Numbered from the stretch's first letter, positions 1 through 9,197 are shown. The stretch: 64,000 bases of DNA from Desulfosporosinus fructosivorans (GCF_004766045.1 NZ_SPQQ01000009.1:62001-126000); one strand, 5' to 3'. Notes: generated from the sequence alone by a model not told the origin. Made by a program: numbers and translations.

Positions 1-616
1 GAGTTGTCTCAATATGCTGCGTACGTCCTTTGCTTTTCGGGTTATATATAGCCAGGATGAAATCCCCTTCAGCGGCTAGTCGCACGCGTTTCTCAATGAC
101 TTCCCAAGGGGTTAAGAGATCGCTTAAGCTTATGACAGCAAAGTCATGCATCAACGGTGCCCCTAGCATAGAAGCTGCCGCGCTAGCCGCCGTAACTCCC
201 GGAATGATCTCTAGGGGAAGGTCCAGAAGACCTTCTTGATCAAGACACTCAATAAGAATACCAGCCATACCGTAAACTCCAGCATCTCCACTACTAATAA
301 CGGCAACACTGTGTCCCTCGGCGGCTAAACGTATGGCCTCTCGGCAACGGTCAATTTCTTGACGCATCCCAGTAGCAACAATTTGCTGATGAGTTATTAA
401 GGGGCGAATAAGGTCAATGTAAGTTTTATAACCAACGATGAATTCGACTTCATTTAAGACTGACTGAACACGTGCGGTCATATGGTCAGGGTCTCCTGGT
501 CCGATGCCCACGATAAAGAGTTTTCCACGCTGATCGCTACTGTGACTCCCCGACCCTTGAATTTCGGTAGAATTAGCCGTCCCTTTTGAGTTCCCAGTAA
601 GCTCGCTGCTTCGCAT
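1..616 (-). CDS. cobJ: precorrin-3B C17-methyltransferase CobJ/CbiH (3' part outside window)
   Basis: Reading leftward from an ATG at 616, the frame stays open to the window edge. After about 30 unusual residues it gives KLFIVGIGPGDPDHMTARVQ, then VISSGDAGVYGMAG and LEIIPGVTAASAAASMLGAP, the SAM-binding GIGPGD and SGDAGVYGM motifs of the CbiH/CobJ ring-contraction methyltransferase. It is the last visible gene of the riboswitch-led cbiET-cobI-cobM-cbiG-cobJ run. The only in-frame start I see lies 139 nt inside cbiG, so the two genes overlap in different frames and are probably translationally coupled. Family call is firm; the exact start is uncertain because the first 30 residues are not typical. 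Confidence 0.9.
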   Translation of the reverse strand, partial: MRSSELTGNSKGTANSTEIQGSGSHSSDQRGKLFIVGIGPGDPDHMTARVQSVLNEVEFIVGYKTYIDLIRPLITHQQIVATGMRQEIDRCREAIRLAAEGHSVAVISSGDAGVYGMAGILIECLDQEGLLDLPLEIIPGVTAASAAASMLGAPLMHDFAVISLSDLLTPWEVIEKRVRLAAEGDFILAIYNPKSKGRTQHIETT

Positions 617-1572
617 ACCCCGTCCACTCCTATCTTTTCGTTCACAAAGTTTGATCGACTTAACTGTTCTTTTTCTATGACCGCTTGAAGTTTAACAGCT
701 GGAAAGGTTCGAAACGGGACTCGCAGGTATTTAGCCGCTTCGATCAGACCAACTTCATCCTGTTTAAGATCAACACTATAGATTCCTGACACGGCCTTAA
801 GGGATGCCCCAATCTGCCCAACAGCCGAGATAATACCCTCCAGAACTGCCTCAGTAGAAATTCCCCTCCGGCAGCCAACCCCAATACTCAAGATGGGTGG
901 AATTAAATATAGGAGATCATCTTTAATCGTTAGATCCAGAAAAGGACTTATAATCAGATTGGCTTTCTCTTTATCCTTATTTGACAAGAACTGATAGTGC
1001 TCGTCTTTCAGCCATGCCTCATCAGGGTTCAATAGGTAACTGGTCCATATTTTGAGACTACCTTGTTCTAAAAGTAAGCGGTTGACCGCTGGTAAATGGT
1101 CCAGGGGTTCAACTTTCCAACCATATCGTCGAGCGTATTCATCTGGGGCCACTAAGCCCCGAACATCTGTAGCTGTCGTAATCACCGCTTGAGCCCCTAT
1201 CTGAGAAGCAAGATGATTTGCCCAAGTGTTTGCGCCACCCAAATGCCCGGAAAGTAAAGGAATGATGAACTTTCCCGCTTCATCTAAAACAAGTACTGCC
1301 GGATCTCGATCTTTTCCTTCAATAAGGGAAGCAATTTGGCGTACTACGATTCCAGTAGCCATGACAAAAATGAGTACAGAATACTCCTCCCATAGTTCCG
1401 GAACGATTTCTCTCAAGCGCCGAAACACACTCCCCTGATTCTCACTTTGAGCAAGTGCTTTCTCATGAATAAAGAGATTCCATTCAACCGTATCCGGAAG
1501 GCTCTCGATAATACGATGCGCTGTGACTAACCCTCGATCCGTCAAGGTAAGAAGTGCTATTCTCGCGTTCAC
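478..1572 (-). CDS. cbiG: cobalt-precorrin-5A hydrolase CbiG
   Basis: A 364-residue protein that opens the delta-lactone ring of cobalt-precorrin-5A in the anaerobic B12 pathway, releasing acetaldehyde. The N-terminal half carries VLIFVMATGIVVRQIA and LLSGHLGGANTWA, typical of the CbiG N-domain; the C-terminal half has LSIGVGCRRGIS and ends in a GVTVAIS strand. It starts with GTG at 1572, overlapping the cobM stop by 4 nt. The C-terminus runs about 15 residues past the usual end of the domain, into the region that also encodes the CobJ N-terminus in another frame. Confidence 0.93.
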   Translation of the reverse strand: MNARIALLTLTDRGLVTAHRIIESLPDTVEWNLFIHEKALAQSENQGSVFRRLREIVPELWEEYSVLIFVMATGIVVRQIASLIEGKDRDPAVLVLDEAGKFIIPLLSGHLGGANTWANHLASQIGAQAVITTATDVRGLVAPDEYARRYGWKVEPLDHLPAVNRLLLEQGSLKIWTSYLLNPDEAWLKDEHYQFLSNKDKEKANLIISPFLDLTIKDDLLYLIPPILSIGVGCRRGISTEAVLEGIISAVGQIGASLKAVSGIYSVDLKQDEVGLIEAAKYLRVPFRTFPAVKLQAVIEKEQLSRSNFVNEKIGVDGVCEAASLLGTQKGRLILPKFKGRGVTVAISVENSLSWASDQETLTI

Positions 1573-2357
1573 GGTTTTGAGCCTTGCCGATATTCATGAG
1601 TAAAGGTTGGATCGTAAAGTTTTGAACGGGCATACCCATTGGCCGGATCCAAAAAATCTCCGACGAGGATTTGTGCCTGTTTGCGGATTCCTGCCAATTT
1701 AACCTTTTCGACAATGGTTTCTAAAGTTCCCTGGAGAATCTCTTCATCCGGCCAACTCGCTTTAGCAATGACAGCTATCGGAGTGGAGGCTGGGTAACCA
1801 CCTTCCACCAAGGCATCTACAACAGATTGCATATCTTGGACACTTAAGAAAATCGCCATGCTTGCTTGGTGTTTCGCCAATTTGGCAAGTGCTTCTCGCT
1901 CTGGAACTGGAGTCCGGCCAGCTAAGCGGGTGAGAATCAAGGTTTGGCTAATATCGGGTAAAGTGAATTCACGTTTAATCGCTGCGGCGGCTGCAAACAC
2001 TGAACTGACTCCTGGAATCACGGAATAGCGTATAGCTTGCTGGTCTAAGTGGTCGAATTGTTCCTTAATCGCCCCGTACATACTGGGGTCTCCCGTATGG
2101 AGACGAACAATCGTTTCCCCGTGGCTTGTCCCCTCATACATCAAAGAGATTACTTCTTCGAGCGTAAGGTGAGCACTGTCATGAACAGGTGTTCCTTGGC
2201 GGCATAGTCCGAGTAACTCCGGGTTGACTAAAGAACCAGCATAAATCACTCGGTCTGCTCTCTCCAGCGCACGAACACCTTTGACCGTGATAAGTTCAGG
2301 ATCCCCTGGACCAGCTCCGACGAAGATTACTTCGCCGTTAGTTTTTTTCTGGCTCAC
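1569..2357 (-). CDS. cobM: precorrin-4/cobalt-precorrin-4 C11-methyltransferase CobM/CbiF
   Basis: A 262-residue SAM-dependent methyltransferase of the corrin pathway. Visible motifs are VIFVGAGPGDPELITVKG at the N-terminus, VRLHTGDPSMYGAI (the SAM site with GDPSMYG) and YSVIPGVSSVFAAAA. The pairing of GAGPGDPELIT with RLHTGDPSMYGA is characteristic of CbiF/CobM. The start is GTG at 2357 and it overlaps the 3' end of cobI by 20 nt, so it is within the same transcript as its neighbours. Cytosolic. Confidence 0.93.
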   Translation of the reverse strand: MSQKKTNGEVIFVGAGPGDPELITVKGVRALERADRVIYAGSLVNPELLGLCRQGTPVHDSAHLTLEEVISLMYEGTSHGETIVRLHTGDPSMYGAIKEQFDHLDQQAIRYSVIPGVSSVFAAAAAIKREFTLPDISQTLILTRLAGRTPVPEREALAKLAKHQASMAIFLSVQDMQSVVDALVEGGYPASTPIAVIAKASWPDEEILQGTLETIVEKVKLAGIRKQAQILVGDFLDPANGYARSKLYDPTFTHEYRQGSKP

Positions 2358-3075
2358 TGTTTTCCCTCCCCAACAAATCTTTTTTAACGAGTAATAAACT
2401 TAGATAATCGATTTTATCAGATGTGAATTCCTCTGGTTTAGGTTCCCAGCGGATTTTTTCTCCAGCTTGACCGAGGCGAGTTAACAAAACCGCTTTTCTC
2501 TCGTGCTCTTCGAGCAAGGTCAAAATTTCAGGAAGTCTTCGGGAGACCTTCATTAAGACTAAGTTGGGAAAGTTTAGGAACTCCCCAACATCTTCAGTAC
2601 TCGGCAAGATAAGGAGGGGTTCGTCCCCGGTGGCAAGTGGCAAGTTAATCCTAGCTGCCGCTGCTGACATAGCCATAATCCCAGGGACTGTTACGATATA
2701 CTCCTGTGGTAATTCCTCTTGAAGAATGTTAAGTAAGTAACTGTACGTACTGTATAAGGAAGGATCACCAAGTGTGATGAAAGCAACGGATTTGCCCTGT
2801 TTCAGTTCGGCCAGCAAGATTTGTGCTCCATCTTGCCAAGCCTTTGCTAAAACCTGCTGATCCGACGTCATAGGCATTTCAAGTTCGACGAGGCGAACAT
2901 TGGCTGGACAATGGATTTTGGCTATATCCCAGGCCACACTTTCTCGATCAAGCTTAGATTTCGGGATGGCAACCAGATCGACCGATTGTAAAACGTCGAC
3001 AGCTTGTAATGTCAGGAGACGAGGATCACCAGGACCGACTCCTACTCCATAGAATTTTCCCCATGTTATGTTCAT
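2338..3075 (-). CDS. cobI: precorrin-2 C20-methyltransferase CobI/CbiL
   Basis: A 245-residue corrin methyltransferase that methylates C20 of (cobalt-)precorrin-2. It carries KFYGVGVGPGDPRLLTLQAV, the CbiL hallmark DLVAIPKS and VAFITLGDPSLYSTYSYLL. The open frame extends back to 3156, but I take the ATG at 3075: it overlaps the cbiET stop as ATGA, and homology begins right after it (MNITWGKFYGVG). The extra 27 residues upstream lie inside cbiET in another frame. Confidence 0.92.
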   Translation of the reverse strand: MNITWGKFYGVGVGPGDPRLLTLQAVDVLQSVDLVAIPKSKLDRESVAWDIAKIHCPANVRLVELEMPMTSDQQVLAKAWQDGAQILLAELKQGKSVAFITLGDPSLYSTYSYLLNILQEELPQEYIVTVPGIMAMSAAAARINLPLATGDEPLLILPSTEDVGEFLNFPNLVLMKVSRRLPEILTLLEEHERKAVLLTRLGQAGEKIRWEPKPEEFTSDKIDYLSLLLVKKDLLGRENSEPEKN

Positions 3076-4325
3076 AACGTTTCCCCTTTTCGTGCTGATA
3101 TTATAAAGATTGGATTCAAAGCTTGTGCCATATGAAGGGATTGTACAGCTTTCCAACGAACCGCTTGAATAGAAACAGTATCAATAGCTTGATAGTTAAG
3201 GTCTGCGAGCAGTTGCAACCCTTGAGCCACAGTTTCGATCGTCACTGCCGTGATTACGATTCGTCCACCATCAACAAGGGGGACTGTTGCTAAGATTTCA
3301 GCTAAACGTCCATTACTCCCCCCAATTATACAGACATCAACTTGGGGAAGCTCTCCGAAAACATCTGGTGCAGCTCCAGGAATCAGGTGAAGATTTGGAA
3401 CACCGAACTTAAGCTGATTAGCAAGAATCAGTTCCTGCGCCTCTGGATTATGTTCAATCGCATAAACTACACCTTCAGACGCGAGACCTGCGGCTTCAAT
3501 ACTAATGCTTCCAGTACCGGCTCCAATATCTACGACACAGTCGTACTTTGAAATTTGGGCTTTAGCAAGAACCTGCACACGGATTTCCGCCTTGGTCATG
3601 GGAACTTTTCCCCTCAGAAACTCTTCGTCTGGAATCCCAATCCTACATCCGGTACTTTGCTTAGGGGATTGCTGGCCATCGTGAGTAGTTTTTTGTATGG
3701 TATCCTGCTCAATTGCAGGATAAAGGATAACAATAGCATTCTTTAACAAGGTCTTTTCCTGAGCCAAATGTTCTGCATCCATGGTTGCCCATAATTCCTC
3801 GGGGTACGCAAGGGCATTCCCAATCGATATACGCAGATTATGTCCGCGGTCCAGGTAGAATTGAGCTATTTTCTGAGGAGTATTTTCTCCACCAGTTAGA
3901 ACCGCTGTAGGGCGAGTTATACGCGTTGGTAGTATGGATAACTGTCGACCATGGACACTCAGAAAGATTGCCTCCTGCCAAGGGAGTCCCGCTCTTGCAA
4001 AAGCAAATTGAAGAGAACTAAGCCCAGGATAAACGTCGATTCTCTCCTCCGGAAATTCTTTCTTAAGCCTGGGTAAAAAACTGAAAAATCCAGGATCGCC
4101 AGAGACAAGAATCCCGATAATTTTTTCCTCCAGAAGTGCATTTTTGATCACTTCAATACTGCTAGACAAGTCGCCAGATAGAGAATACTGACGTCCTCCA
4201 AAATCAGGAAAGAGTTTAAGAGCCCTAGACCCGCCTATTAAAATTTCGCAGTTCTTTACAAGTTCGATGATTGCCGGTGGCAACCATTCCGGCCGCCCAG
4301 GGCCGATACCGATCACCTGTAACAT
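3072..4325 (-). CDS. cbiET: fused CbiE-CbiT precorrin-6B methyltransferase/decarboxylase (CobL type)
   Basis: A 417-residue two-domain enzyme. Residues about 1-205 are CbiE (IGIGPGRPEWLPPAI, ILVSGDPGFFSFLP, IDVYPGLSSLQFAFAR), the C5 methyltransferase. Residues about 230-410 are CbiT (GIPDEEFLRGKVPMTKAEIR, then the Rossmann SAM loop VVDIGAGTGSISIEAA), responsible for C15 methylation and decarboxylation. This fusion is equivalent to CobL and common in Firmicutes. It is the first gene after the cobalamin riboswitch, with about 170 nt of leader between aptamer and start. Confidence 0.94.
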   Translation of the reverse strand: MLQVIGIGPGRPEWLPPAIIELVKNCEILIGGSRALKLFPDFGGRQYSLSGDLSSSIEVIKNALLEEKIIGILVSGDPGFFSFLPRLKKEFPEERIDVYPGLSSLQFAFARAGLPWQEAIFLSVHGRQLSILPTRITRPTAVLTGGENTPQKIAQFYLDRGHNLRISIGNALAYPEELWATMDAEHLAQEKTLLKNAIVILYPAIEQDTIQKTTHDGQQSPKQSTGCRIGIPDEEFLRGKVPMTKAEIRVQVLAKAQISKYDCVVDIGAGTGSISIEAAGLASEGVVYAIEHNPEAQELILANQLKFGVPNLHLIPGAAPDVFGELPQVDVCIIGGSNGRLAEILATVPLVDGGRIVITAVTIETVAQGLQLLADLNYQAIDTVSIQAVRWKAVQSLHMAQALNPIFIISARKGETL

Positions 4326-4404
4326 AAAAAACCTTCTTCCCTGGTTTTTCTTAAGTCTTAAAGAAATGAACCTTTAGCTTATAGGTGAATAATGAATAAA
4401 AAGG

Positions 4405-4435
4405 AATAAAAAATACGAACCAGAGCGGCTCGTAT
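4405..4435 (-). terminator. intrinsic terminator of the cbiET riboswitch leader
   Basis: Read on the minus strand, ATACGA pairs with TCGTAT (4413-4418 with 4430-4435), with CC/GG pairs inside and a short loop, followed by a T-rich tract. It lies between the aptamer and cbiET, where the expression platform of a transcription-terminating B12 riboswitch is expected. Confidence 0.7.
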
Positions 4436-4493
4436 GGTTTACCCTAAATAAACACACACATCGCCTATCGCCCGTAGGTCTGTGATATTTCTC

Positions 4494-4650
4494 AAGGCAG
4501 GTTTCCTGGCTTCAAATCATCATTCCCTTTATTAACCCATAACTTATTAAAGGGTTTTTAAAGAGAACTCCTTGTTTACAGTGGCGGGACCGCGTCGGAC
4601 TTTCGCCGACTTCCCCTTTTAAATCCTCTATCGCAGAGGAACCTTAAGAA
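4494..4650 (-). promoter_or_regulatory. cobalamin riboswitch upstream of cbiET
   Basis: On the minus strand this holds the ordered B12-aptamer signatures: AAGGTTCCTC near the 5' end, GGGAAGTCGGCGAAAGTCC, the B12-box core CCCGCCACTGTAA and the closing GCCAGGAAACCTGCC. AdoCbl binding is expected to shut off the cbiET-cobI-cobM-cbiG-cobJ transcript. The bases from 4651 to 4946 upstream are AT-rich and should hold the riboswitch promoter and, on the other strand, that of the small gene at 4947; I could not assign either. Confidence 0.95.
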
Positions 4651-4946
4651 TATTCATATTCAATTAATTTTGAACCACTAGTCAATATGTATTATTTGTG
4701 TATTATATAATAAATCACACTATTTAGAAAGGACTTTTAGCTTATTACTTAACATTTTACGAAAATATATGTTAATACAATTTTTCGTCCACAACTCTAC
4801 CAAATAAACCCCCGCCACCTGCTTCCAGATTTAATTCCTATTAAACGAATAAACTTTTAACTCAACTCTTAAAATAATCTATGTATTATTTTAAGCACCA
4901 TAACAAATGCTATGTTTGCATTCAATAAACCTAGGAGGTAATTTTA

Positions 4947-5135
4947 ATGACAAAAAATGCGAAACAACATGTTCAAGATGTGACTAATCATCTTCAAGAT
5001 GCAAAAAATTGTTTAAACAATGCGCTTACATCAGTGGAAAAACCTGAAAATAAACAACAAATTCAAAACACGCTTAATGCCGTTGATGGAGCAATTCAAA
5101 CTGCGAACACTACACTTTCAAACTATAAAGGATAA
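4947..5135 (+). CDS. small hydrophilic protein of unknown function (62 aa)
   Basis: I do not recognise this family. It has a textbook ribosome site (CTAGGAGGTAA, 8-9 nt before ATG) and a strong terminator about 105 nt after the stop, so it is very probably expressed. The 62 residues are rich in Asn, Gln, Lys and Ala with a regular heptad look (HVQDVTNHLQDAKNCLNNAL; QIQNTLNAVDGAIQTANTTL), suggesting two amphipathic helices. No signal peptide and one cysteine. It is the only plus-strand gene between two B12-regulated units. Function unknown. Confidence 0.75.
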   Translation: MTKNAKQHVQDVTNHLQDAKNCLNNALTSVEKPENKQQIQNTLNAVDGAIQTANTTLSNYKG

Positions 5136-5241
5136 ACTATTAGTAAAGGAGGAGCTTATGCTCCTCTTATCCATTTTCAGATTCTTCTAGATGCCATGAG
5201 CAGTTAATTCGACATGCATTTACCTTTTCCTTTAATACGAA

Positions 5242-5274
5242 ATAGCACTCGACTACAGTCGAGTGCTATTTTTA
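5242..5274. terminator. intrinsic terminator between the small gene and cbiD
   Basis: A perfect 12-bp stem ATAGCACTCGAC/GTCGAGTGCTAT with a TACA loop (5242-5253 with 5258-5269), followed by five T on the plus strand and TTTCG on the minus strand. It serves the 4947 gene and can also end the leftward cbiD transcript. A smaller hairpin AGGAGC-TTAT-GCTCCT lies at about 5150-5168. Confidence 0.85.
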
Positions 5275-5288
5275 AGGTTTGGCAAATG

Positions 5289-6416
5289 TCATGGTTCAAC
5301 TGACCACAGCCAACCTTGTTTTTCCACCATATTACGAGCTTCTAAATCCCAACCGACAGGTTGCCCGCTCAATAACGTCATGATTGTTCCAACACTTAGT
5401 CGTCCAAAGGTAAACGCTTGGGCCCGCTCACTTGCCAAATGTGCTATTTGATGAAGCAACTTTTGTTCTCCAAGTTGTAAGAGTTCTAAGGTAGCTCCTT
5501 CGGTCGTCGGAAACTCCGCCAGATATTTCAGGGTATCTAGCTTTACGCCTGATAATGCGGCATGGGCCAGTAAGATTTCCATTCTGGCATCTGCGAAACG
5601 ATTATGAGTCTGAAAAATCCCACCCGAAACTTTAATGAGCTTTCCGATGTGCCCTAATAAAATCACCTGTTCAATCTCTCGGTAAGCCGCTTCTTCCAAA
5701 AGAAAGCCGACAAAATTACTCATCTGGATTACCGCTTCAGCTGGGATTTTAAAACGCTCTGTTGCGACTCTATATCCATAGTGCCCTGGCGTGAGCACTA
5801 TAGTTTTATGCCCATAAGCTACTGCCTGGTCCAGTTCTGGTAATATTGAGGTTTTAAACGCTTCTTCAGACATCGGTCTAACAATCCCACTTGTCCCTAG
5901 GATAGAAATTCCTCCCATAACCCCCAACCTCGGATTCAGGGTGCGCAGGGCGGCAACTTCTCCAGCAGGAACTTCAATAATTATTTCAAGTTCTTCTTTA
6001 GGGAAGACTTCGCGTACGGCTTCGAAGATCATTTTCCTTGGTACAGGGTTGATAGCGCTTTCCCCAACAGAGATAGCCAATCCTTTTTTGGTGACCGTCC
6101 CAACCCCCTGACCCCCTCGGATGTGAACCTCTCCAAGAGAAGAAATATAGCGCACTACGGCATGGATCTCAAGCCCATGTGTAATATCCGCATCATCTCC
6201 TCCGTCTTTCAGAATACTTGCCCTAGCTACAGGATATGAAGATTCCCCCCCATGGATGGGCATTGTCAAGCGTGCAGAGTTGGGAAGTGGAATTTCTACA
6301 TGTTCGGGTAAACTATTCTTTTGGAGCAGCAAGCAGGCTACCTTCGCTGCGCCGGCTGCACAGCTTCCGGTTGTATATCCTTCGCGCCAAGTATGTCGGT
6401 CTTTATCTCGTGCCAT
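5289..6416 (-). CDS. cbiD: cobalt-precorrin-5B C1-methyltransferase CbiD
   Basis: A 375-residue enzyme that methylates C1 of cobalt-precorrin-5B in the anaerobic pathway. The N-terminal REGYTTGSCAAGAAKVA is the CbiD signature, followed by the Gly-rich SLGEVHIRGGQGVGTVTKKG, MGGISILGTSGIVRPMS and ILLGHIGKLIKVSGGIFQTH. CbiD is diagnostic of the oxygen-independent route, consistent with CbiG and CbiET nearby. It is last in the leftward unit behind ecfT (210 nt gap) and is followed by a terminator. An independent promoter in the gap is possible. Confidence 0.95.
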   Translation of the reverse strand: MARDKDRHTWREGYTTGSCAAGAAKVACLLLQKNSLPEHVEIPLPNSARLTMPIHGGESSYPVARASILKDGGDDADITHGLEIHAVVRYISSLGEVHIRGGQGVGTVTKKGLAISVGESAINPVPRKMIFEAVREVFPKEELEIIIEVPAGEVAALRTLNPRLGVMGGISILGTSGIVRPMSEEAFKTSILPELDQAVAYGHKTIVLTPGHYGYRVATERFKIPAEAVIQMSNFVGFLLEEAAYREIEQVILLGHIGKLIKVSGGIFQTHNRFADARMEILLAHAALSGVKLDTLKYLAEFPTTEGATLELLQLGEQKLLHQIAHLASERAQAFTFGRLSVGTIMTLLSGQPVGWDLEARNMVEKQGWLWSVEP

Positions 6417-6626
6417 AGTTTCTCTCCCACAATCAAATTCATAGAAATTATCATATGTATTTAAGATGGTTTAAGCTTACCTTGGGGTCTTGATAAAAAA
6501 ATCTATGTTTCAATTATTTACTAGTATATCTGAAGAAAGTATACGACATGCGAGGCTTCAGTTCAACCATGTCTAATAAGACTAGTCCGCTCAGATAGTT
6601 CGATAGTCTTATAATCCGATAAAGTT

Positions 6627-7439
6627 CTATAAAACTCCTAAATGCAATTTGAATCGTACAAAGACAGCTGACGTCACCGCTAGAACTATGAGAGAGATCG
6701 TCCAATAATCCCTTGAGGCAAAGGTTAATTCGCGCATAGATGTCCAGGTACGCGACAAGCCGTAACCCCGATTAAGCATTGCCATTGATAATGAATTAGC
6801 CATTAGAATGGAATTAATGAACATAGGAATCATAATCGGAAGATAGGCACGAATAGTGCCGATAATTCCCTTGTCATTAAAATTTACTCCCCGCGCTTTT
6901 TGGGCCTCTATGATTAAACGTCGTTTTTTATCTAGGATCGGAATGAATCGTATCGCCGTTGTCAGCATCATGGATATTTCGGCAGGAACTTTCATTTTTT
7001 GAAAGAATTGTGTGAAATCGTCCATGGACGTGGTCAGAGTCAGCACAGACGAAGCAATCATCATACTAAAGAGACGAAAGAGAAACGTCGTGCCCATCAG
7101 AACCCCCCCCACCGTTGCCCCCAATCGCTCTCCAGGGAAAGCATAGAAGAGGATTGCTTGGTTAGAAGCCTGATCAAAACGCTCCGGTGCAAACGTAAAT
7201 CCTGTGATTAGAATAATTGAAATGACGATTGGAATCAAGGGAGCAAACATCCGGACTATCTTTCGGAGAGGAATTCTGATCCAAAAAGCTAATAGACCTG
7301 TCAAAGACACGGTCAATAACTGATATAGTGGATGCTGAAACAAGAAAGTGAAAATAATGATTCCCAAGAACCCGAGCATTTTAGTTCGAATGTCTAAGCG
7401 GTGGATGAAGGTATTTTCTGCTAAGTACTCTGGCACCAT
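6627..7439 (-). CDS. ecfT: ECF transporter transmembrane component EcfT (CbiQ family)
   Basis: A 270-residue membrane protein with about five or six hydrophobic segments (LGFLGIIIFTFLFQ, FAPLIPIVISIILITG and others). The coupling helices carry the Ala-Arg-Gly motif: EAQKARGVNFN at about residues 180-190 and a second degenerate site AMLNRGYGLSR near 225, which contact the ATPase subunits. Its ATG overlaps the ecfA stop by one base (TAATG), so the two are translationally coupled. It forms the energy-coupling module with ecfA for the S-component next door. Confidence 0.9.
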   Translation of the reverse strand: MVPEYLAENTFIHRLDIRTKMLGFLGIIIFTFLFQHPLYQLLTVSLTGLLAFWIRIPLRKIVRMFAPLIPIVISIILITGFTFAPERFDQASNQAILFYAFPGERLGATVGGVLMGTTFLFRLFSMMIASSVLTLTTSMDDFTQFFQKMKVPAEISMMLTTAIRFIPILDKKRRLIIEAQKARGVNFNDKGIIGTIRAYLPIMIPMFINSILMANSLSMAMLNRGYGLSRTWTSMRELTFASRDYWTISLIVLAVTSAVFVRFKLHLGVL

Positions 7440-9181
7440 TACGTCTTCCCTCCACTTTTGAAAAATGCATAGAACTCGTCGGGTTCGATTAAGGTTTTTT
7501 GAAATAAAACATCCTTCAACCGAGAGGAAAGCCTACAGAGTTGAGGTGGAACTATCGCAGAGTCAAGAAGGATTTCTTCATTAGAAAAAACGTCCTGTGG
7601 GTTACCATCTAAGGTAATGCAGCCGTCTTTTAAAACAATAATACGCTTAGCGTATTGAGCAACAAGATCCATATCATGACTAATCATAATAATTGTTGTT
7701 CCGGCATTATGTAGTTTGCGTATCAATGCCATCATTGTCTGAATTCCCACCCAGTCTGAACCTGTGGTGGGTTCGTCGATTATCAACAGTTTGGGGTTTA
7801 GGACGAGTATAGATGCTACGGCAACCATCTGCCGCTCTCCTTTTCCCAAGCTGAACGGATGTACATTACGGTACCGATCCAACCCGGTATACAGAAGAAT
7901 GTCATTGACTCGTTCTTTGACCTCTTGGCCTTTCAAGCCAGCATTCTTAAGGCCGAATTCTAGTTCTTTCTCTACAGAAGCAGAGAATATCTGATGATCA
8001 GGATTCTGGAAAACATAGCCGATTGTTTTCGAAAGATGTGATGTATCATACTGCGACGTATTCATACCGTCAACGATGACGCTTCCGCGAGTTGGTTTCA
8101 GTAGTCCATTAAGATGTTTAGCTAAAGTAGTTTTACCCGCGCCGTTTTGACCAATTAAGGCTACAAATTCGCCAGCGCCAATCGTTAAGTTTATTCCCTG
8201 CAAAGCGGGTGGCCCTGAGTTGTACTGGTAAATTAGCTCACATATTTGAACTGCGGCTTCTTTCTCAGGTATGTGCGATTCCTGCTTGAGAGGTAGGTCC
8301 ATTCTCTCCTGATATCCGCATTTGGGTAACAGCCGTCTAATCAAGCCTTCCGCAGACGGGATATCTAAAGGGATTTCATCTAAGGAAATCCATCCTCTTT
8401 CGTAAAAATTCCAACCGATTAGACTCACTGGTATGGGCTTTATCCCAAACTGTCTTAAAAGATGAATATTGCGAAAGAGTTCCGTCGGCACCCCGCTCCA
8501 TGCCACTTCTCCTTGGTTAAGGACGACGACCTCATCCGCTTTTTTTATAACTTCTTCGCTAGAATGCTCAACTAATAGAATCGTCAAGTCCTTTTTCCGT
8601 CGCAGATCATCTAACGTCTCGTAGATTTCTGAGCGCCCCACCGGATCAAGTTCTGAGGTCGGTTCGTCGAGGACCAAAATCTCAGGTTCCATCACAAGAA
8701 CGCCCGCGATCGCTAAACGTTGTTTCTCTCCGCCAGAGAGTTCTTCTGTCAAGCGGTCATTGTACCCTTTAAGGCGAACCTTATCCAGCGCTTGATTGAC
8801 TCTCCATTTGATGTCCTCTAGCGGAACGAGGAAGTTGCGCGGGCCAAAAGCAGTATCTTCTTCAACGGTACTGCCGATAATCTGAGTTTCAGGGTCCTGT
8901 AGCACAAGCCCAAGGATCCTAGAAATGGATTGCACTGCAGTCTTTCTAACATCGTAACCAGCTACGTCAATCTGTCCAGTTAGTTCTCCTTCTAAAAGTT
9001 GCGGAATAAGACCGTTAAGACATAGGCTCAAGGTTGTTTTTCCCGCTCCACTAGCACCCATTACCACAATGAACTTTCCTTTTTCAACGGTTAAGTTCAC
9101 GTTTTTTAGACAAGGTTCTACAGCGCTCGGATAACGATAAGAGACGTTCTTTAATTCGATAGCTGTATTTATGAGTTCCAC
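7439..9181 (-). CDS. ecfA: fused ECF ATPase, two ABC domains (EcfA-EcfA')
   Basis: A 580-residue protein with two complete ABC nucleotide-binding domains in one chain. Domain 1 has Walker A GASGAGKTT at 42-50, signature LSGGEKQR at about 149 and Walker B ILVLDEPTSELDP. Domain 2 has Walker A GQNGAGKTT at 344-352, a changed signature FSLGKGERQ and Walker B LLIIDEPTTG. In many Firmicutes these are two genes; this YkoD-like fusion is the alternative. With EcfT and the S-component it makes one dedicated importer. Cytosolic face of the membrane. Confidence 0.92.
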   Translation of the reverse strand: MELINTAIELKNVSYRYPSAVEPCLKNVNLTVEKGKFIVVMGASGAGKTTLSLCLNGLIPQLLEGELTGQIDVAGYDVRKTAVQSISRILGLVLQDPETQIIGSTVEEDTAFGPRNFLVPLEDIKWRVNQALDKVRLKGYNDRLTEELSGGEKQRLAIAGVLVMEPEILVLDEPTSELDPVGRSEIYETLDDLRRKKDLTILLVEHSSEEVIKKADEVVVLNQGEVAWSGVPTELFRNIHLLRQFGIKPIPVSLIGWNFYERGWISLDEIPLDIPSAEGLIRRLLPKCGYQERMDLPLKQESHIPEKEAAVQICELIYQYNSGPPALQGINLTIGAGEFVALIGQNGAGKTTLAKHLNGLLKPTRGSVIVDGMNTSQYDTSHLSKTIGYVFQNPDHQIFSASVEKELEFGLKNAGLKGQEVKERVNDILLYTGLDRYRNVHPFSLGKGERQMVAVASILVLNPKLLIIDEPTTGSDWVGIQTMMALIRKLHNAGTTIIMISHDMDLVAQYAKRIIVLKDGCITLDGNPQDVFSNEEILLDSAIVPPQLCRLSSRLKDVLFQKTLIEPDEFYAFFKSGGKT

Positions 9182-9197
9182 GGTTTCACCTCATTAT

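Noticed and set aside
2338..3156. Longer CobI start at 3156
   Set aside because: The extra 27 residues overlap cbiET and show no homology to the family. ATG 3075 forms the usual ATGA overlap.
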